DNA from: Gnetum montanum
Lineage: Eukaryota > Streptophyta > Gnetopsida > Gnetales > Gnetaceae
NCBI GenBank assembly: GCA_015680685.1
Contig: MNCI01033529.1
Span: 338,260 to 396,868 of the forward strand
Direction: 5' to 3'
Length of the DNA: 58,609 nucleotides
A program made the position numbers and the translations under genes. The stretch's first letter is position 1. Each line of letters starts with the position of its first letter. The notes below the pieces were generated by a model. It was not told the origin of the DNA, ran no database searches, and saw only the letters and a list, made by a program, of their open reading frames with translations. This document shows positions 33,601 through 44,240 of this stretch, piece after piece.

Positions 33601-33990
33601 TCACTAAGAAGTTGGTAGGATATGACCACTCACAAATAGTGGTTACGATGTCCTCTACTAGTCCCAATGGAATAGTCGGATGTTGCTCTTCTTCAAGGGA
33701 GAAAGGTTTCACATCGTGTACATCTCATGCGAGATCAGATTAACACCAAAACCAGAGTTAAGAAGAGCTTTACAAGGCTCATTCCCAACAATTTGCAAAT
33801 ATACTAGGGGATGCCAGGGATCAACTAACTTCCTGGGCAGGTTACCAGCTTGAATCTAATTAGATACAACATGGGTCAACATTGTAGTATGGATTCGAGA
33901 GGGATTTTGGTTTGAAGGGGACTTGGATAAAGGTGAGAAAGAGGAAGGTGGAGAAGCAAGGTTACCAACCATTGATGTGTCTAAGGGCTT
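30700..33990 (-). pseudogene. A pol: protease, RT, RNase H, integrase
   Basis: Protease: KALLNSGFGVNLIS near 33751-33759, where the catalytic Asp of the DSG triad is Asn, followed by TIPLGLVEDIVTTICEW and FPIIMESTWLSIVDA. RT: WVS.LVIVPKKGGKW (about 32800), DGYSGYNQIRIAQEDQAKTT (32538-32735). RNase H: MTDASNYALGAVLMQ, QLDYTIKEKELMVVVF and VHIDHSAIRFLM (31747-32061). Integrase: DYCTKWAEVAAV and ALISDNGTHFTGATF (30970-31191), then QANGQAKVTNWEITKILT and AYRSTWKLPIGYSPYEL (about 30770-30930). Frameshifts and stops are frequent, so it is dead. Order PR-RT-RH-INT is that of gypsy. Confidence 0.8.
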
Positions 33991-34089
33991 TGGTGGGCTG
34001 TGAGGTTGGAAGAAAGGTCTTTTCTTTGATTGTGATTTTGACCTACTTGGTTGGTTAATTGGTTGTAGATTAACCATCCTCATAGCATT

Positions 34090-35365
34090 TCTTTGCTGTG
34101 GTTAGGCAGGTAATTCACCTTGCATGGATGAAGCAGGTGGTAGCTGTGCAAGAGACGAAGAAGTAGGTGTGGGAATAGGAGGAGCATGAGGATAGTAGGT
34201 GATATCCCTCCTTGGTAGGATGATTGGTATACTTCAGGAGGTTAGTGGTGAGGTTGGTAAGCGAAAACATGACTAGAGGAGTCCCATGGAGATGAAGGTT
34301 TTTGAACATAGTAGCCGTAGGGATCTGGTTGCTGGTAAGGATACAATTGTCTTGGAGGTGCCAACACCCATGATTGTGGTTGCTGCCACTATTGGTATAA
34401 TTCGTTGGATTTTGGTGGAGTTCCACTTGGATAGTACTACTATGGTTGGTGGAACTATCGAAAATTGCCTTATGGATAAGGTAATATTTTGGGAGTTTGC
34501 CTTTGTGGAAGTCGTGGATGTAAGGCATACACCCCAAATTCCTACAAGTGTGACACAATTGGGTAACATCCCTTGGGATGTTCATACTGGTAGACATCAC
34601 ACCCACCATCATCATTTGAGTCACTATCCACAATCGCCTTTATCGCAGCCATCTTACCCTGACCCTTGGATATGGCATGTTCAGCTTTCTTACGTCCCTG
34701 CTGCTCATGCTCATCACTGTGCTCCTTGGACTCTTCAGTAATTTTTAAGATAGCTTGAAACTTGTTGTCTATAAAATCCCATAATTGATCAACCTTAGTC
34801 ATGATTTCAGATTGCAATTTCTAGAGTGGCAAGGTTTTCTAGTTAACCACCTCATCTCTGGTTAACTCATCCTCACTATCACAAAATTGAACCCCCATTT
34901 TGCGGATAGAAGGATCCTTATTGTATTCTTTTGCACTTTCTTTCTTTCTTAATTCTTCCTCCTCCTTGGCTACCTACTCAATTAAGTTTTGGATCCAACG
35001 GGTGCTTAGCTCTATCAATCTCCCTTGAGCATAGATGCCAAGGTTTTTCCTTGTTTCAAATCATAACTCGTCTATGATATGGTGAAGTTGATCAAGCTAA
35101 GAGTATCCATGGTTGGAACAGCTATGCAATAGAGAGCAGTATCGACCAATAGTGGTATCCAAGGGCTCATGGTTTCCTTGTTTTCATCCTTGGATCTACT
35201 TCCTCAAATTGGACACTTGGGAGTATGTTTGATATTTTTCATTGAACAATTCCAATATTGTACTCCACCACTTGATTGATTCTAGCTCCAAGGATCTATA
35301 CTAATTTTTTGCTTCCTTTATGAGTGTCCTTGGAAATAATTTCAACTTTTTCCATATTAAAGAAA
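34090..35365 (-). pseudogene. A gag (C-terminal part)
   Basis: Recognised by colinearity with the C gag: TKVDQLWDFIDNKFQAILKI, a Lys-rich stretch, VDSDSNDDGGCDVYQYEHPK and later a Gln/Pro/Ser-rich tail. The CX2CX3HX3C knuckle of this family reads C..Y...H...C here, with the second Cys changed to Tyr. The N-terminal part, including the gag core, is partly lost where the 5' region of A is deleted (about 35365). Confidence 0.65.
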
Positions 35366-35407
35366 TAATTGTAAACTATATGAAATCACAATATATAAAT
35401 GCATAAG
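35366..35407 (-). repeat. A 5' LTR remnant left of B
   Basis: About 40 bp (ATGAAATCACAATATATAAA and neighbours) matching 27140-27182 of the A 3' LTR, ending in ATAAG, Bs left target duplication. The rest of this half of the LTR and the primer site are deleted. Confidence 0.7.
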
Positions 35408-36266
35408 TCATGAGCGGTGAGGTACCCCTATGCCCAACCATATGCATCACGAGCGTTCACGCACGATCCGGTTGAATTCTGAAGACTACAAGCACTTATG
35501 CGTAATATTCTAGCCATCAAAATCCTAGTTAGAATGGTCGTTGTCCTCTCAACCTCACTTGTGACATTCTAGAACTATGGTTAAGTGAGATTGAGGCATA
35601 TGACTTTTATATGTTTTCTTTTATCTATAATATCTAATTCTTCTAATATAGGGAGTAAAAGGCTAAATAATTTAAGATTCCACTATGCTATCGCATGACT
35701 ACTCCTAGCATAAGTAGCCATTCTCACCCACCCTTCATGCACATCTTGAGCATGTCCTAATCATTATTAGGTTGCCAAGTGTCAGACATATGTTTGAGAT
35801 GGTTGTGCTTATGTGTTCTTGTGGCTACGAAAGTGTACAGTAACCATAAAATGATAACAAAAGCATGAGAATTATTAAAGTATTAAAATATTAATGCTTA
35901 AGTAATCTAGTCCAAATGCTGCAAGGAATATCCAAAAAGCTTATCTTTATTATCCTTCACGCCAATGGGCTCAGGCACATTAGCGCTCGAATAAAGAGCC
36001 GTGCACTCTTCGAACTCCTTTTGCGGGCAGTTGGAAAATAGTCTAACTATTGTGGGAACAAACTGTAAGAGCTTTGCTACAATTTGAACAAAAGGTACCA
36101 TAAATGCGACGGGTGCACGCATATTTATAGCAGAAAATGGACTTTTTGTTGACGAGGCCACATCAACACTTGAAAAGATGCATCGATGGGGTCTCGTTGA
36201 TGTGCTTGCGTTAACAAAGCTTCGTCGACTAGACCTAGTCGACGTAGTTGACTGGATGCTTCATCA
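35408..36266 (-). repeat. B 3' LTR
   Basis: Begins TCATGAGCGG (expected TGATGAGCGG) and ends GCTTCATCA. TATA box at 36122-36129 on the minus strand. The polypurine-like tract lies just inside, at 36267-36285. Confidence 0.85.
36135..36255 (-). promoter_or_regulatory. GTCGAC palindrome cassette in B U3
   Basis: Contains a 22-bp near-perfect palindrome at 36223-36244 (CGTCGACTAG, AC, CTAGTCGACG), then GTTGACTGG, and upstream CATCAAC / GTTGATG pairs and CATCGATG. It takes the place of the GATATC cassette of A and C. Confidence 0.5.
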
Positions 36267-36502
36267 TACCTCATGACTGAGTGAAAACTCGTCCTTAAGT
36301 TTGTTACAATTTGAAATGTATGAGGTCACTAGCAAAACACATGACAAAACACATTAATACACACACTGACGCTAGCAACACACCAAGTGCCCAAGTGTAC
36401 GAGAAAAATTACAAAGTTGTGGTATTCGCAGATAATAAAATTGAACACCTTGACAACAATGGACTGACAACCCTGCCGAGATGCTGAAGTTGTTGAAGAG
36501 GA

Positions 36503-39361
36503 TCACAAAGTTCTTGGTGGTGGTGGTTCTGATGATCCCTCACTAGCTTCAGGTGCATGTGGTGGTTGAGGTGGTGGTTGTCATTGTTCTACGGCTGTTG
36601 CAAATTGCAGAGGTAATTGGAAAGCCTCTAATAGAGCCCTCATTTTATTTTCTTTACTTCTGGGATCGTTCACAATCTAAGTGGCTTCACCAATGTGTGT
36701 TGGAACAAGAACATCCCAAGGACATGGAAGTGCAGGAAATAGCTCCTTTAAATTAACAAACTAGACAATAAACTATTTTTGTTCGATATTGAACGCTCGG
36801 ACTAATGCTTGTAGCCACTAGTAGTCATTCATCCGTCGGGCTAAGTTTTCTGCAACAGAGCATTGCCCTTTAAAGCAAGTGCGAAGAACTTTGAGTTTCG
36901 CATTTGCTATTTCCAACTTTTGCTTTATCTCTTTATGCACCTTGAACTTGCCCTCGTATAAAGAGCACGAGGTGGTCATTTTCTTCTCAAGGTCTAACCA
37001 CGGTCTTCCAATTGTAAGCATGGCTAGGTTTTCATAATGAAGGTTGGCTAGTTCTATATATTCTATCATTTCTTCAATCTGCAGCTCCTTGAGACAAATC
37101 TCAGCTTGGATGTAGGTGTTTAATCTATCAAAGATGGGTTGCCATGCCTTGCCTCCTTCCCTGAGTTGTTGGAGGGCTTGATTCATCTTAACCTTTGAAA
37201 CTTGGATTTCTTTTTCATTAATTTCTTTTTGTAATCCCACTTGGTCTCTATAGTGATTTTTCACTCGTTCAAACTTGAGGGCCTCATTCTTCCAAGCAGT
37301 GATTTCAATGGCTATCTTCTATCGCAAGGCTTGGACTTCCTTCATTGATAGATTATAATTTTTGGTAGCCAATCTTCTTACATCGGTGTTTATACTAGCT
37401 AACTCCTCTTGCTATTGGTGAATAAAATCCTTCATTTGTTGATTTTTGAGGCCAACATTACGTAGGTGATGAACTTTTGTGGTCAACCCAACATTCTCCT
37501 AGTGGACCTCTGCCAAGTCCTTGTTTAGATAATAAGAATGAGCTTCCACTAAGGACTTGTTGAAGATTGCAGACTCTTGCTCATACTCGACCTTTTGAAG
37601 CTTGGTCTGAAGCTATTGAAAAGCTTCATCTTTGGTCAGTTCATGGTTGAGTATAGCCAGATCAGCAAGTTGGGCCCTCAGTTGGGCAACTTCCATAGCT
37701 AAGCGTTGATTTTTTACCTAAGCTTCTTTTAGTTGCTCCTCTAAGACGAGGCACTTGCCCTTTGCCAAGAGCAGCTCTAACTAGGTTGCAATGATGTTGT
37801 CTAGAATGTCAAAGTTATTCGAAAGCGATTACCCAGTTCCCACCAGTTGGTTCAACAATTCTTCATGTTGTGCTGCATTGATTCTACCACTCTGAGTCCC
37901 TGCAAACATCTGCACATCTCTAAGCCCATGTACATTCGGTATAGGCATTGCAAGTGCATTGAGAGCTATGGAGATCATGTCAGCAACCACTTTTGCTACC
38001 ACTTCCTATCCTTGGTGCTGCATTACTAGGATAGTTGCCCCCTCACATTCCTCCAAGCGCACTAAGAAAGTAGCGGCATTTCCTAAAATTTTTGAAAATA
38101 ATTATTGGGTCATTGACACTGTTACTTCTCGAGTGCTAGGGTTTGTTCTCACGAGAACCTATGTTTGCGTGGCCAAAAGCATCGGCCTTGCCCTCTCCAG
38201 CAAGCTCACAAATCAAACCACTTGTTCTAGATGGCTCAAGATAGGGCAATACACGGATGGGTCTCCACCACCATTGGTTCCAGCTTGTTGCTTTTGTTGG
38301 CGCAAGAGCGATTGTCGAATCTCATGTATGTGCTCTACGACCGTGCACGAGTCTGATCCTGTTGCTTGTGCAGGCGGTGGAGGTGGTTGTTGCTCTTCCT
38401 CCATTCTTGTTGTGGTAGGTGTTTTATCTTTCATCATTTCATGCCACGAGGCAATTGGGGCATGATGAAGTGTGTCATTGGCATATCATGTTATCCTAGC
38501 CTGTTTGCATAATTTTTTGATTAGGTAGGGAAAGGGCAAAGCTCACCTTCCACGTTCATTTTTTGCGAACCGTTTCTCAATTTCCAAGAAGAGTAACTAT
38601 GGCAGTTTGGTAGGAAATTTCTTGCTTAAAGTGGCACATGCATGAGCAAAGAAGGCGGTGATTTTGTTGAGTCTTACCGTTGGATTTCAGTGGCAAGATG
38701 CAATTTTGGAGTAAACTATTTCTACGATGGTTAATGTGCCAAACTCCTTACGGTCTATCCCATAGCATCGCTTGATCCACTCCACTTTCACCTTGGGGTC
38801 TGCTTGTTTTGAAATTTTTGTCACATCAGCGCTGGTCTTAGGCAACCCAAGAGCTTGCGTGATTGCCTCTGTAGAGTAAGACACATGGATGTATTTGATT
38901 CTTATTCACGGCCTCGGTTGCCGATTTTTCTAGAAGAGATAGGTTTCCCTTAAATACCACTCACCACTGGACATGATCATTGGCCACATGGGAGAATTTT
39001 GCAACTAATTTCTGACTTCTTCTAGAGCACTTTCTAGGAATGGTCTAAAGTTTAATTCTTGAAGGACTGTTCATTACAGCTCTTTCGACTTGATAGCGTC
39101 AAGGCAGGCCCTAGTCAAGGTGACCTCAAGCCATGTCGCTCTCGCTGGAGTCTTGTTCCCACGTGATTGTTCTGTGGAATCCTCTTCTTTAGGAATCTGA
39201 CGAATAGATTCCATGTCAGGTTCCTCGCGGGGAGGGCCAGTTGCATGTGAGCCCTCTTCATGCTCCTGAAGTCATGTGGCCTGTTTCCTTCCAATTCTAG
39301 GTCACTTATCCCGAGGTTGTGATGGTCCTTCCTCCCTTGGACACCTTGGTTTTGGTGCCAT
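36503..39361 (-). pseudogene. B ORF2: plant-transposon-protein-like, coiled-coil ORF
   Basis: ATG at 39361 gives MAPKPRCPREEGPSQPRDK, then stop-interrupted but colinear reading. Near 39050-38690: LNFRPFLESALEEVR, MIMSSGEWYLRETYLF and IHVSYSTEAITQALGLPKTS, the pattern of the 'putative plant transposon protein' domain, followed by VEWIKRCYGI, LNKITAFFAHACATL and LPFPYLIKKLCKQARI. A proline-rich linker (EEEQQPPPPPAQ, about 38390) follows. From about 37780 to 36818 there is a long heptad-like coiled coil (VAQLRAQLADLAILNHEL, KEIKQKLEIANAKLKVL), then a Pro-rich tail (QPPPQPPHAPEASEG) and TGA at 36503-36505. It would be about 950 residues, now with many stops. It is sense to gag-pol, in the position of Athila env-like genes, but I see no signal peptide or membrane segment. 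Function unknown. Confidence 0.55.
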
Positions 39362-39483
39362 TTGCAATCACAACATAACCACAAATTAAAATGTGTGCGT
39401 GTTGCCCAAAATGACAATAATATACCTTCCCATGATGGCATCGCCAGGCTATGACAACAACACGTGCATCCGAAGTGTTGTTG

Positions 39484-39690
39484 AATTAAAACTAACACTT
39501 TGATTATCATGATGAGTTAAAACTAACTCTTTGATTAACCCTAAGAGGATTATCATGATGAGTTGGATTATCATGATCAGTTAAAACTAACTCTTTGATT
39601 AACCCTAAGAGGATTATCATGATGAGTTGGATTATCATGATGAGTTTTAACTAACTCTTTGATTAACCCTAAGAGCCGTTAAGTCATTGA
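39484..39690. repeat. Tandem repeat, ACTAACTCTTTGATTAACCC units
   Basis: A composite unit of about 46 bp (GATTATCATGATGAGTT followed by AAAACTAACTCTTTGATTAACCCTAAGAG pieces) plus an 18-bp partial unit is repeated about 2.5 times. It lies 120 bp upstream of the ORF2 ATG. Confidence 0.7.
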
Positions 39691-39902
39691 TTAACTACAC
39701 TACCATAATCTATAGAATCATGAACCCCCCCTTCCCCCACGACGCAGAGCATACCTTCGATAACCAAAGGGTGAAAGAACAGTTGAATTGGGACAAACGG
39801 TAGGAAGGTTATATGCTCAAGAAGGAGATTGGATGCAAAAAAACTCAAAAAACTCCCCTAGCATTATGAGTGAATGGACAAAATTCAAAGGCACGACGTG
39901 TG

Positions 39903-40005
39903 TATATATAGTAGTTTTGTAGCTACATCGATGGGGCCACGTAAACGGGGCTCCGTAAATGTAAGTGGCTACGTATATGGGATTACGTCGACATAGATTG
40001 ATAAA
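39903..40005 (-). promoter_or_regulatory. U3-like promoter block upstream of B ORF2
   Basis: On the minus strand: a stretch rich in ACGT cores and partial palindromes (TACGTCGAC, TACGTA, CACGTAAAC), then CCCCATCGATG, then a TATA box (TATATATA, 39903-39910). The order cassette - CATCGATG - TATA matches the U3 of the B LTR. No LTR end is evident, so it is either an internal promoter or the remains of another LTR. It lies about 540 bp upstream of the ORF2 start. Confidence 0.45.
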
Positions 40006-40999
40006 GTCCCTTTGTGAAGCATGTGGTTAAGTGACTTGATAAGAATCTATGCTAGGTCTAGATCAAGATTGACCATTTTCAGTAATGTCATAGTGATGGA
40101 CTAATACCAACCCTTCCACTCAAGACATACACATGCCCTCAGAGATCAAATCCCATTCCTTATAGAGAAGAAAAGGGAAGCAAGAAGTAAGGAAGGGCCT
40201 TAGTTAGAGGGGACCTTTAGTTCTGCGTAACACGACTTTCAAGTTTCATAATTAGTGCTTATAGCCTGTTATTTGATCCAAGGGGTGTGCTTTGAATTCC
40301 CATTGTTTTTTTTCAAATGGGAACCACACCATGCAAGGACATGTTAGCTTCCTATTATTCTTCGTCATGGAATGAAAAGGAATCTTTGAGGGCAGCAATG
40401 CATGTGAGATCGTAGGAGGATATGTAGTCCACCACATCCCCTTGAAGTCACACCCTGTTCCTTACCACTTGGATCCATCCCAAGTTCAAAATCCACCAAG
40501 GTCAAAGATTTATTGGAGTTGATTAATGGAAAAGGGACCATACTTCTCTTGATCCTGGGACACCATAGAAAAGTGTGAGTGGTTGGATGTCATGGACTCA
40601 CTACCAGTTGCATGAAAGAAAGTATAACTTAGTTTTCTAAGACTCAAAATGCTAAGATAAGAACTAGATATAATAGGCAACCAATAATATGCAAATCCCT
40701 GTCAGGAGCAACTACCACACCATTGCATCCTGTGGCAATATGATGACTTTATTAGTGAAAATAAATAGAGGAAAATAAACTAAAATAAAATAGAATAGAA
40801 CAACGAAAGGTAAAATATATATATATATATATATAAGAGAAAAAGTAGGTAAGAATTGTTAAACGTACGAACAATGGTGTAAAAAAAAATATAGAAAAGA
40901 TCTGAGAAGCTAGGACAATTGTTTTAGCATGGGTCACAATCTCCCCCATGACTAAGCTTGGAGGAGAAGATTCGAAAGATGGAACATGGCCAGCCACTT
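40006..40999 (-). other. B internal non-coding region
   Basis: Shares a block (about 40240-40620) with A (about 29560-29960). An (AT)n microsatellite lies near 40817-40836. No coding frame. Confidence 0.6.
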
Positions 41000-43900
41000 G
41001 GCAAAGTGGTAGTGACACTGGTTTGGTGTAGTTCATGGAAGGGTTTTAGTTGTTGCATATTGACCAACTGCATCTTTATTGGGTCTTCAAGTTTGTGTAT
41101 GAGTAGGACGCTAGATGGAAGGTCTCGGAAACAATATAAGATCCCTCCCACAATGTTTGAAACTTGGTCCATTGTAGCACATGTGTGGGGTTCTAATACA
41201 GAACCTTATCTCTATGTTGAAATGTTACCTTTCAAATCCTAAGGTCATGACATTGTTTATTATATGCCTTATGCACCACTTTTGATGATAGGGCTACTAA
41301 TTGATTCTCATCTAGCAAATTTAATTTGATGAGCTATTCTCGTTGTGCTAGGGGTAAGTCAAGACCTAAGTCACTTGTAGTGGATAGTGTTCAGAGTTCT
41401 ACCTGAATTAGAAGAGTTGGTAGTTTTCCATACACCAACTCGTAAGGGAGGAGCCTATAGGAAGTTTCCAGGTTGAGCAGTAGGCCCAAAGGACATCATT
41501 AAGTTTTGTGCTCCAATCCCTCCTACATTTGCTAATCATTCTAGTTAGGATTTTTGTAATCTCCCAGTTTGTGACTTCAACTTGCCCATTGGCTTGGGGA
41601 TGATAGGGTGTTGTTAGTTTATGTTCAAATCCTAAACTCTGCATGAGTTTATGAAAAGTAGCATTCATGAAGTGAGTGCCATTATCTGAAATGAGTGCAC
41701 ATGGCATCCCAAACCTCCTCACTATTTGCTATTGAACAAACCACACGGTCGTGGTTGAGGAACAGTCGATGATGGCTGCTGCCTTTGCCCACTTTATACA
41801 GTAGTCCACTGCGACAATAATATGTGCCTTCCCATTTGACATGGGTGTGATGGGGCCCATGAAGTCGATGCCCCAAATGTCGAAGGGCTCTAGTGGTTGA
41901 ATCCACTCTTGAGGTCACTCCATTCTTTCCATCATCCCATCATTTCTTTGACATCGATCACAGGAGTGGATATACCATTGAGCATCTCTGAAGCATGTAG
42001 GCTAGTAGTATCTTGCAAGTAGGATCTTAATGGATGTGTGCCTTCTTGCATAATGGCCCCCACAAGGGCCCTCATGAGAATCCTAGAGGATGCGCAGTTG
42101 ATGTGCATCAGGGACGCACTATTGAACCAAGCCATCTGCACACACCTTGTAAAGGTGTCCATTGATTTTCATGAAGTGCTTGGCTCTATGAAGAAACCAT
42201 TATTTCTTTCGATGATCCAACTCCTTTGGTAGCTCTTGTGTAAGAAGATAGGTAAGGATGTTACCAAACCAATTTTATCCTATGGGCACCTCCTTCACAA
42301 TTGCTCCAGCAAAGAGGAGTTCATCTAGAAACTGGTCAGAGAGTGGGCTCTCCTCCTCCATACTATCCCATCGTAACTAAGACAAGTGATCGGCCATCAC
42401 ATTCTTAGTTCCATTTTTGTCTACCATAGTAAGATCGAATTCTTGAAGGATCACAAGCCACAGTATGACATGGGGGCTCACCATGGGTTTTCTCATAAGG
42501 AACCATATGGCACTGTGGTCCGTATGCATAAACACCTTGTATCTGAGCACATAGTGTCAGAACTTTTCCAAGGCGAAGAACACTACCATTAATTCCTTTT
42601 CGGTGGTGGTGTAATTTGGCTAAGCACCCACAATACTTTGGCTTGCACAGTGGATGTAATATGGATGCTTCTAATTATCCAACTATGTGAGCATGACCCC
42701 CAATGCATAATTAGACACATCCATCATGATGTGAAACAGTCTAGACTAATTAGGGACTCATAGAATTGGATTCTCTACAAGTTTTTGCTTTAGCATTTAG
42801 AATGCAGATTCACATTTCCTAGTTCCCTAGTCCAGACAAATGAAGCATCTTTCTTTGTCAACTCCACCAATGGCTTGGTGATCTTCAAGAAATTCTCAAT
42901 GAAGCATTAGTAGTAGCCAGTGTGTCCAAGGAATGACCAGACATCTCTTATAGTTCCCGGATGACTGGTAATTCCTTGGATAACCTTGATTTTCTCAGGA
43001 TCCACTCCAATCCCTTCTTGTGAACTTCGATGCCCTAAAATAATGCCTTCTTGGACCATTAGGTGGCTCTTTTGCCAGTTGCACCATAAGTTAGTTTCTA
43101 CACATTACTTCAAAACTTGCTCAAGGTGGTCCAAGGCTTGCTCAAATGTTTCTCCATAGGTGGAGAAGTCATCCATAAAAACTTCTACACCATTGTTGAT
43201 TTGCTGCTGGAAGATGCTGAGGACAAGGCTTTGGAAGGTTGTGGGCGCATTACATAAGCCAAAGGGCATCTTCTTGTATGTGAAAGTCCCCCAAAGACTC
43301 GTAAACGTTGTCTTGGCTTGGTCCTCTGGTGCAATCTGGATTTGGTTATAGCCATTGTAACCATCTAGGAAGTTGTAGTAACAATGCCCCAAAATGGTAT
43401 CCAACACCTGGTTCACAAATGGAAGTGAAAAATGATCCTTAAAGGTTACCATTTGCCACCCTTTTGGCATAATAACGAGTGGGCTGACCCACTCGCTATC
43501 CGCAATAGGGTAGATAAATCCCATCTTTAGCAATTGCTCAATTTCATCCTTGATGATCTGTTTAAGTTTGGGATTCAATTATCTTTGCAACTATCATTGT
43601 GGGTTCATGGAAGGGTCGATATAAATTCAATGTTGGCATACCCTAGGATTAATCCCTGTTAACTTAGGATATGACCATGCGAAGGCAGTCAACCACTTGT
43701 TCACCATCCTTAGCAACTTCTTTTTTTGCTCTAAAACAAGAGTGACATTGATTATTACTAGCTTACCATTCTGTAAGAATGCATATTCCAGATGGACTGG
43801 TAAGGGTTTTAATTCTAGGGGCTCCTATTTAAAGCTTTTAGGGAGAGATCTCGAAGTCCCAAATGTACATCCACTGTGCTAAGCCACGCTCTTCCCATTA

Positions 43901-44240
43901 TAATCGGGAAGTCCCCCTTGCAATTTTCGACACAGATTACCAGGAAATCAACAGGGTAGGACCACCCACAAACGATGGTCATAATATATTCTACCAATCC
44001 CAAGGGAACAGTAATGGATTGGTCTGCCAACTCGAGCTGAATGTTGCTTTTCTTAGATTGAGGTAGGTTCCAAGTCTTGTACATATCATGTGAAATCAAG
44101 TCGACACCTAACCCAAACTCTAGAAGAGCTTTATATGGCTTATTGCCCGCCACCTAAAAGTATATGAGGGAGCTTCCTAGATCAGCCAATTTTCAAAGGA
44201 GATGACCCGCCTTGATCTAGTCTATCACAGCATGTGTTAA
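41000..44240 (-). pseudogene. B pol: protease, RT, RNase H, integrase
   Basis: Protease (44153-43815): KALLEFGLGVDLIS, where the catalytic DSG is EFG (44112-44120), then VPLGLVEYIM and FPIIMGRAWLSTVD. RT (43578-43105) is open for 157 codons: IYPIADSEWVSPLVIMPKG, DGYNGYNQIQIAPEDQ, MPFGLCNAPTTFQ and VFMDDFSTYGETFEQ. The block GGKWRMCI...LLN seen in C is missing after MPKG. RNase H (about 42330-42700) is degraded. Integrase: the HHCC region (HEGPCGGHYARRH, SCDRCQ, about 41940-42080), ALISDNGTHF and QANGQVEVTNWEITKILT (41408-41722). The three active-site changes or deletions plus stops make it inactive. Confidence 0.8.

Noticed and set aside
34286-34741. A 151-codon plus-strand open frame
   Set aside because: It is antisense to A gag; no domain, and the minus frame has the family match.
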